From an uncultured Aggregatibacter sp. (lineage in GTDB: Bacteria; Pseudomonadota; Gammaproteobacteria; Enterobacterales; Pasteurellaceae), in the NCBI RefSeq assembly GCF_901873365.1, contig NZ_CABFLM010000089.1, forward strand, positions 1 to 8,729: 8,729 nucleotides of DNA, written 5' to 3'. A program made the translations under genes and the position numbers. Every line of letters starts with the position of its first letter. Within the stretch, counting starts at the first letter, position 1. Below, piece by piece: positions 5,670-8,729 of the stretch. The notes beneath the pieces are model-generated. The model ran no database searches, was not told the DNA's origin, and was given only the letters and a program-made list of their open reading frames with translations.

Positions 5670-5889
5670 GCTTGTGAAAACTGGCAATCTTGTCTATTTT
5701 TTAGTAAATCGTAGCGTGCAACTTGTTGCACGAAATCGTGAATGCCCAAAAGAGTTAAATAACGTTCCGTGCGTGGTTTGGTCGTGCATCAAGATGCACG
5801 CGACGAAATCGTGAATTTACGCATTGAGGTTTATCATTCGTGCAACAAGTTGCACGCTACGACATCGTGAATTACGCATTGAGGTTAAT
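5670..5889 (+). repeat. REP/BIME composite repeat, terminal unit C
   Basis: Third and longest unit. Forward hairpin at 5711-5732 (perfect), 50-base spacer, inverted hairpin at 5783-5804 whose trailing CTAC has become CGAC, then a complete third hairpin at 5839-5860 (CGTGCAAC/GTTGCACG, CTAC). The flank TGAATT(T)ACGCATTGAGG occurs on both sides of this last hairpin, so it sits within a local duplication. Like copy 1 at 1-196, this unit keeps the third hairpin that units A and B have lost. Confidence 0.88.
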
Positions 5890-5925
5890 AAACGTCCGCA
5901 AAAAGCTGACGATCATATAAAAATA

Positions 5926-5960
5926 ACCGCACTTTTTTGCATTACGGTCAAAAGTGCGGT
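5926..5960. terminator. Double uptake-signal terminator downstream of the catalase gene
   Basis: ACCGCACTTTT (5926-5936) and AAAAGTGCGGT (5950-5960) form an 11-bp perfect stem from two opposed USS cores (5926-5934 and 5952-5960) with a 13-base loop. On the minus strand it is followed by TATTTTTATA, so it should terminate the catalase transcript about 40 bases after its stop. On the plus strand it would also block read-through coming out of the REP array. Confidence 0.85.
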
Positions 5961-6001
5961 CAGATTTTCAGACGTTTTTTTATTGTGTACGGTATCGCAG
6001 A

Positions 6002-7528
6002 TTACAATAGCCCCGGTTGCCCTAACGCCGGATCCACTTCACGCGCGTTTAACGCATCTTCAACAGTTAAGCCTAATGCTTTGGCAACACCTTCACCATA
6101 CGCCGGATCACACCAATGACAGTTGCGAATATGACGATATTTGATGAAATCAGGTGCATCCCCCATCGCGGCAGCCGTATTGTTGAATAACGCTTGTTTT
6201 TGCTCCGAATTCATTAAATTAAATAATGCACGCGGTTGGCTGAAGTAGTCGTTATCATCGTTACGATAATCCCAGTTCGCCGCATCGCCATTAATACGAA
6301 GTGGTGGTTCGGCAAAATCCGGTTGTTGTTGCCATTGATTAAAACTATTCGGTTCATAGTGCGGCAAGCTACCGTAGTTACCGTCCACACGACCAAAACC
6401 ATCACGTTGGTTGCTATGCACCGGGCAACGTGGACGATTTACCGGAATTTGACGGTAGTTCACTCCTAAACGATAACGTTGAGCATCCGCATAGTTGAAT
6501 AAACGCGCTTGTAGCATTTTATCCGGGCTTGCACCAATTCCCGGCACTAAGTTACTCGGTGCAAAGGCAGATTGTTCCACATCAGCAAAGAAGTTTTCCG
6601 GATTGCGGTTAAGTTCAAACTCCCCTACTTCAATTAATGGATAGTCTTTTTTCGGCCATATTTTGGTTAAATCGAATGGGTGGTAAGGCACTTTTTCCGC
6701 ATCGGCTTCAGGCATGATTTGTACGTATAACGTCCATTTCGGGAAATCACCCCGTTCAATCGCTTCATACAAATCGCGTTGATGACTTTCACGGTCATTT
6801 GCGATAACAGCAGCCGCTTCTGCATCGGTTAAGTTTTTAATGCCTTGTTGGGTACGGAAGTGGAATTTCACCCAAAAACGTTCGCCTGCTTCGTTCCAGA
6901 AACTGTAAGTATGTGAACCGAAACCGTGCATATGGCGATAGCTTGCCGGAATACCGCGATCACTCATGACAATAGTGACTTGGTGCAATGATTCCGGCAA
7001 TAATGTCCAAAAGTCCCAGTTGTTAGTAGCTGAACGCATATTCGTGCGAGGATCACGTTTTACCGCTTTGTTTAAATCTGGGAATTTACGCGGATCACGT
7101 AAGAAGAATACCGGCGTGTTGTTACCCACTAAATCCCAGTTCCCTTCTTCGGTATAGAATTTTAAAGCAAAACCACGAATATCACGTTCCGCATCTGCAG
7201 CACCACGTTCTCCCGCAACGGTCGTAAAGCGTGCGAACATTTCTGTTTTTTTGCCGACTTCACTGAAAATTTTTGCGCGAGTATATTTAGTAATGTCGTG
7301 TGTAACAGTAAAGGTACCAAATGCACCGGAGCCTTTCGCGTGCATACGACGCTCCGGAATCACTTCACGCACAAAATCTGCTAATTTTTCATTTAGCCAT
7401 AAATCTTGTGAGAGTAATGGACCGCGAGGGCCGGCAGTTAAACTGTTTTGGTTATCGGCAACAGGCGCGCCGTTACCCATCGTTAAAGGCGTGCTGGTTA
7501 GATGAGAAAAAGGGCATTTAGCACTCAT
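6002..7528 (-). CDS. katA: Monofunctional haem catalase (HktE/KatA type)
   Basis: The catalase converts hydrogen peroxide to water and oxygen in the cytoplasm. It is a small-subunit monofunctional haem catalase of 508 residues, the length I recall for H. influenzae HktE. Seen residues are the catalytic His63 in PERRMHAKGSGAFGTF, Asn136 in WDLVGNNTPVFF, and the haem-ligand Tyr346 in RLFNYADAQRYRLG, with Arg342 four residues before it; all align with bovine His75, Asn148, Tyr358 and Arg354 at a constant offset of 12. The open frame continues 17 codons upstream to 7579, but the start at 7528 is chosen because AAGGAG (7535-7540) lies 6 bases before it and the protein then begins MSAKCPFSH. It is monocistronic, ends at the USS hairpin at 5926, and is divergent from the EmrE-type gene. 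A likely promoter and possible OxyR site lie just upstream. Confidence 0.96.
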   Translation of the reverse strand: MSAKCPFSHLTSTPLTMGNGAPVADNQNSLTAGPRGPLLSQDLWLNEKLADFVREVIPERRMHAKGSGAFGTFTVTHDITKYTRAKIFSEVGKKTEMFARFTTVAGERGAADAERDIRGFALKFYTEEGNWDLVGNNTPVFFLRDPRKFPDLNKAVKRDPRTNMRSATNNWDFWTLLPESLHQVTIVMSDRGIPASYRHMHGFGSHTYSFWNEAGERFWVKFHFRTQQGIKNLTDAEAAAVIANDRESHQRDLYEAIERGDFPKWTLYVQIMPEADAEKVPYHPFDLTKIWPKKDYPLIEVGEFELNRNPENFFADVEQSAFAPSNLVPGIGASPDKMLQARLFNYADAQRYRLGVNYRQIPVNRPRCPVHSNQRDGFGRVDGNYGSLPHYEPNSFNQWQQQPDFAEPPLRINGDAANWDYRNDDNDYFSQPRALFNLMNSEQKQALFNNTAAAMGDAPDFIKYRHIRNCHWCDPAYGEGVAKALGLTVEDALNAREVDPALGQPGLL

Positions 7529-7577
7529 AGAAAACTCCTTAATAAATAGTATTAGCTTAAAGTAAATATCGCCAAGC

Positions 7578-7606
7578 ATAATACAGAAAGGTTTTACCGA
7601 TTGAAA
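7578..7606 (-). promoter_or_regulatory. Likely promoter of the catalase gene
   Basis: On the minus strand, TTTCAA (7601-7606) and TATTAT (7578-7583) are separated by 17 bases, giving a start about 43 bases before the catalase ATG. The -10 is good and the -35 weak, as expected for an activator-dependent promoter. Confidence 0.5.
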
Positions 7607-7633
7607 TCTATTAAATCAATTTGAAAACCCTAT
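7597..7633 (-). promoter_or_regulatory. Possible OxyR binding site
   Basis: Two minus-strand ATAG quartets (7608-7611 and 7630-7633) start exactly 22 bases apart, the spacing of the repeated half-sites in the OxyR pattern ATAG-N7-CTAT-N7-ATAG-N7-CTAT. The CTAT partners are poorly conserved. The site overlaps the -35 region of the catalase promoter, where OxyR activates. OxyR control of hktE is reported for H. influenzae; the site here is inference. Confidence 0.35.
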
Positions 7634-7666
7634 TTAAAAAAGAATTACGACAGCGTAATGCAAATT

Positions 7667-7675
7667 TGCTATATT
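7667..7675 (+). promoter_or_regulatory. Possible extended -10 promoter for the EmrE-type gene
   Basis: TGC-TATATT (7667-7675) is an extended -10 element about 90 bases before the ATG of the transporter gene. No good -35 is at the right distance, which such promoters can do without. Confidence 0.35.
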
Positions 7676-7710
7676 CCGCTCAAAATTGTCGTTTTTTCAT
7701 GAACGGTTCA

Positions 7711-7738
7711 ATCGCATTCTAAAGTGCGATCATTTTTT
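7711..7738 (+). terminator. Leader hairpin with T run before the EmrE-type gene
   Basis: ATCGCATT (7711-7718) pairs with AGTGCGAT (7723-7730) around CTAA, with one wobble pair, followed by CATTTTTT. The right arm, AAGTGCGAT, is one base from the uptake signal. It is 29 bases before the transporter ATG, so it could be an attenuator or terminate transcripts entering from upstream. No ligand-binding structure is evident. Confidence 0.4.
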
Positions 7739-7766
7739 AGAAAGATTTTACAAACGGAGAGAAAAT

Positions 7767-8096
7767 ATGAATCCTTGGCTTTTACTGGGTGGCTCTATCG
7801 GCTTGGAAGTCATCGCCACCAATTTGCTGAAATTAAGCGATGGTTTTACCAAACCGCTTCCCACCATAAGTGCGTTATTAATTTATGCCTTATCGTTTTA
7901 TTTGGTCTCCATCGTCTTCCGCAGCCTGCCTGTCGGCTTGGTCTATGCCGTTTGGTCCGGCGTAGGGATCATTTTGACAGCGATGGTTGCCTACTTTGCC
8001 TTTGGACAAAAACTCGATATGCCCGCTATGTTAGGAATTGCCCTAATTATTTCCGGCGTGCTGGTGATTAATCTATTTTCAACAACGAATCACTAA
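7767..8096 (+). CDS. emrE: EmrE-type small multidrug resistance (SMR) transporter
   Basis: This is a 109-residue inner-membrane antiporter of the SMR family that exchanges protons for cationic toxic compounds such as quaternary ammonium compounds, working as an antiparallel dimer. Four hydrophobic helices fill the sequence. It aligns with E. coli EmrE without gaps over nearly its whole length. The proton/substrate residue Glu14 (LGGSIGLEVIATN), Tyr40, Tyr60, Trp63 and the SGVGI dimer motif (64-68) are all present, and the end GVLVINLFS matches the fourth helix. Glu14 together with Trp63 places it with the Qac/EmrE drug exporters and not the guanidinium (Gdx/SugE) exporters. The frame is open back to 7686, but the ATG at 7767 has GGAGAG (7756-7761) 5 bases upstream and matches the family start MNP. 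It appears to stand alone. Confidence 0.94.
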   Translation: MNPWLLLGGSIGLEVIATNLLKLSDGFTKPLPTISALLIYALSFYLVSIVFRSLPVGLVYAVWSGVGIILTAMVAYFAFGQKLDMPAMLGIALIISGVLVINLFSTTNH

Positions 8097-8280
8097 TTTT
8101 CAGAACATAACGTGATTGTTGTCACTTTCAAAGCAAGAAGCGTTCTTATTATGCTTTTTTGGGCGAATCCGTGCGTGAACGGTGCCTCAAACTTGGCAAC
8201 GGAAAGCGAGATGCCAGCCATCGCTCCGCCCCATTACAATACCAATTTATGGCATTTCAACATAAAGTGTTGCGTTCATT
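8097..8280. other. Unassigned gap between emrE and ygiD remnant
   Basis: No convincing gene. A weak hairpin, AAGCA-AGAA / TTCT-TATTA-TGCTT (8131-8156) followed by TTTT, could end the emrE transcript. After it, 8160-8240 is more GC-rich than the rest and the plus-strand frame from 8111 to the stop at 8281-8283 is open for 56 codons without a good start codon. It could be the tail of a decayed gene or a dispersed intergenic sequence. Confidence 0.3.
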
Positions 8281-8620
8281 TTAACCCACCAACACAGAGG
8301 TCATACTCAATGAACCGGCAATCAAATGATCATTAAAAAATGCCACTTTTTCATCCGGCTCCCGCAGCGCCATCACATACAAGAGAGGCAAATAGTGATC
8401 AGGTGTGGGGACAGAAAGCGCCGCACCTTCGCCAAATTGCTCATAATGCACCAATTCATCGTTATTTTGCGTGGTCATTGCGTGATTAATTTGATCACGG
8501 AACACATACGCCCAATCATACCCCGCGCCGATTTGATCAATATGTTCCCAGCTTATGGCTCTTAGGTTATGCACAATGTTGCCGCTGCCGATAATCAACA
8601 CGCCCTGTTCACGCAAAGCA
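8281..8620 (-). pseudogene. ygiD: YgiD/4,5-DOPA-type extradiol dioxygenase, 5'-truncated by IS10
   Basis: Only the C-terminal 112 codons remain, against about 260-270 residues for the family, so more than half of the gene lies beyond the insertion or is gone. The family is class III extradiol dioxygenases (LigB fold), metal enzymes that open catechol-type rings; E. coli YgiD acts on DOPA. Kept motifs are ALREQGVLIIGSGNIVHNLR with a conserved His, YDWA, and PTPDHYLPLLYV with a second conserved His, then GSLSMTSV near the end. The N-terminal metal-binding half is absent, so the fragment should be inactive. Homology begins exactly where IS10 ends (8620/8621). An open frame runs on into IS10 to an ATG at 8676, giving an IS10-encoded lead peptide fused in frame. 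Confidence 0.88.
8612..8620. repeat. Probable IS10 target site (one copy of the 9-bp duplication)
   Basis: CGCAAAGCA lies directly against the IS10 end. It matches the known IS10/Tn10 insertion consensus NGCTNAGCN at five of six fixed positions. The second copy would be on the far side of the element, outside the window. Confidence 0.6.
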
Positions 8621-8665
8621 CTGATGAATCCCCTAATGATTTTTATCAAAATCATTAAGTTAAGG

Positions 8666-8729
8666 TAGATACACATCTTGTCATATGATCAAATGGTTTC
8701 GCGAAAAATCAATAATCAGACAACAAGAT
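8666..8729 (-). ncRNA. IS10 antisense RNA-OUT (partial; 5' end outside window)
   Basis: RNA-OUT is the roughly 70-base antisense RNA from pOUT that pairs with the 5' end of the transposase message and blocks its translation. The expected long hairpin is visible: ATCTTGT (8675-8681) pairs with ACAAGAT (8723-8729), with further pairing inside. The 5' end should lie about six bases past the window edge. The assignment rests on the match to IS10; no transcript evidence exists here. Confidence 0.6.
8684..8701 (+). promoter_or_regulatory. IS10 transposase promoter pIN region with Dam site
   Basis: TATGATC (8684-8690) includes GATC. In IS10, Dam methylation of the site overlapping the pIN -10 region keeps transposase transcription low and lets it rise briefly after replication. 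The message starts near 8701. Whether this holds depends on Dam methylation in this host. Confidence 0.55.

Larger units (their letters stand above)
8621..8729 (+). mobile_element. IS10 outside end (Tn10-type insertion sequence, partial)
   Basis: The terminal sequence CTGATGAATCCCC begins at 8621 and the following bases match the IS10-Right outside end as I remember it. They include the hairpin AATGATTTT/AAAATCATT (8635-8656), an IHF-like site (about 8650-8662), the GATC Dam site at 8687-8690, and GCGAAAAATC at 8701 where the transposase message RNA-IN begins. The window ends at 8728-8729 with AT, the first two bases of the transposase ATG expected at element base 108. From memory, differences from the Tn10 copy are the hairpin loop and one base near 8667. 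IS10 is a DDE cut-and-paste element of the IS4 family, and Tn10 (tetB) is known in Haemophilus and relatives. Whether a full Tn10 follows cannot be seen. Confidence 0.88.

Noticed and set aside
5475..5749. 79-codon open frames on both strands over units A and B
   Set aside because: Both translate the repeat, cross unit junctions, and have no conserved domain or start signal.
5305..5889. CRISPR array
   Set aside because: The repeats are about 22-base palindromes in alternating orientation and the spacers are conserved between units, not unique. No cas gene is near.
6002..7505. Several 60-85 codon frames opposite or overlapping the catalase, hflC and dapA genes
   Set aside because: They are shadow frames of strongly conserved genes with no recognisable domains or start signals.
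7529..7579. Longer catalase start at 7579
   Set aside because: The 17 extra codons cover the promoter -10 and leader; AAGGAG and the family N-terminus support the start at 7528.
7686..7766. Longer start for the EmrE-type protein at 7686
   Set aside because: The extra 27 residues are charged and unlike any SMR protein, cross the leader hairpin, and the ATG at 7767 has a good ribosome site and the expected MNP start.
8621..8729. IS200/IS605-type end, suggested at first by the subterminal hairpin
   Set aside because: The full stretch, including the CTGATGAATCCCC tip, the Dam site, the RNA-IN start and the position of the transposase ATG, fits IS10 much better, and the 9-bp target matches the IS10 consensus.

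Overview
The window looks like chromosomal DNA of a Pasteurellaceae bacterium, most likely Aggregatibacter or a Haemophilus of the H. parainfluenzae type. The main evidence is six copies of the Hin-type DNA uptake signal AAGTGCGGT, four of them paired into hairpin terminators. A 508-residue catalase of the H. influenzae HktE type and a bcp/dapA/bamC arrangement like that of H. influenzae agree. The species cannot be fixed from the sequence alone.

Layout. 1-196 is a composite repeat of REP hairpins carrying the GTAG tetranucleotide, followed by hairpins and a double-uptake-signal terminator (201-365). 379-3084 on the minus strand is a likely operon bcp-hflK-hflC (thiol peroxidase, then the two membrane SPFH proteins that modulate the FtsH protease; hflK and hflC overlap as TAATG). 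3223-5227 on the plus strand is dapA-bamC (first committed step of lysine/diaminopimelate synthesis, then a lipoprotein of the outer-membrane BAM complex), ending in a strong terminator. 5286-5889 is a second, larger array of the same REP composite: three tandem units with seven full hairpins and two hairpin remnants. 6002-7528 on the minus strand is a catalase with a possible OxyR site upstream. 7767-8096 on the plus strand is an EmrE-type small multidrug transporter. 8281-8620 on the minus strand is the C-terminal 112 codons of a YgiD/4,5-DOPA-type dioxygenase, cut off by an insertion element. 8621-8729 is the outer end of an IS10 (the Tn10 element), and the window stops two bases into its transposase start codon.

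How it fits together. The genes are mostly conserved housekeeping functions: envelope assembly (bamC), cell-wall precursor supply (dapA), membrane proteolysis control (hflKC) and peroxide defence (bcp, katA). The accessory signal is in the repeats. REP hairpins in inverted pairs separated by exactly 50 bases form BIME-like units, and direct copies of that unit flank the 5.1-kb block containing dapA and bamC. The right edge is an IS10 insertion that breaks ygiD. Because the window begins inside one repeat family and ends inside an insertion sequence, it is probably a whole assembly contig bounded by repeats.

I found no CRISPR array, tRNA or rRNA, and no multi-gene defence or biosynthetic system. 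The most unusual content is the REP/BIME arrays and the IS10 insertion.
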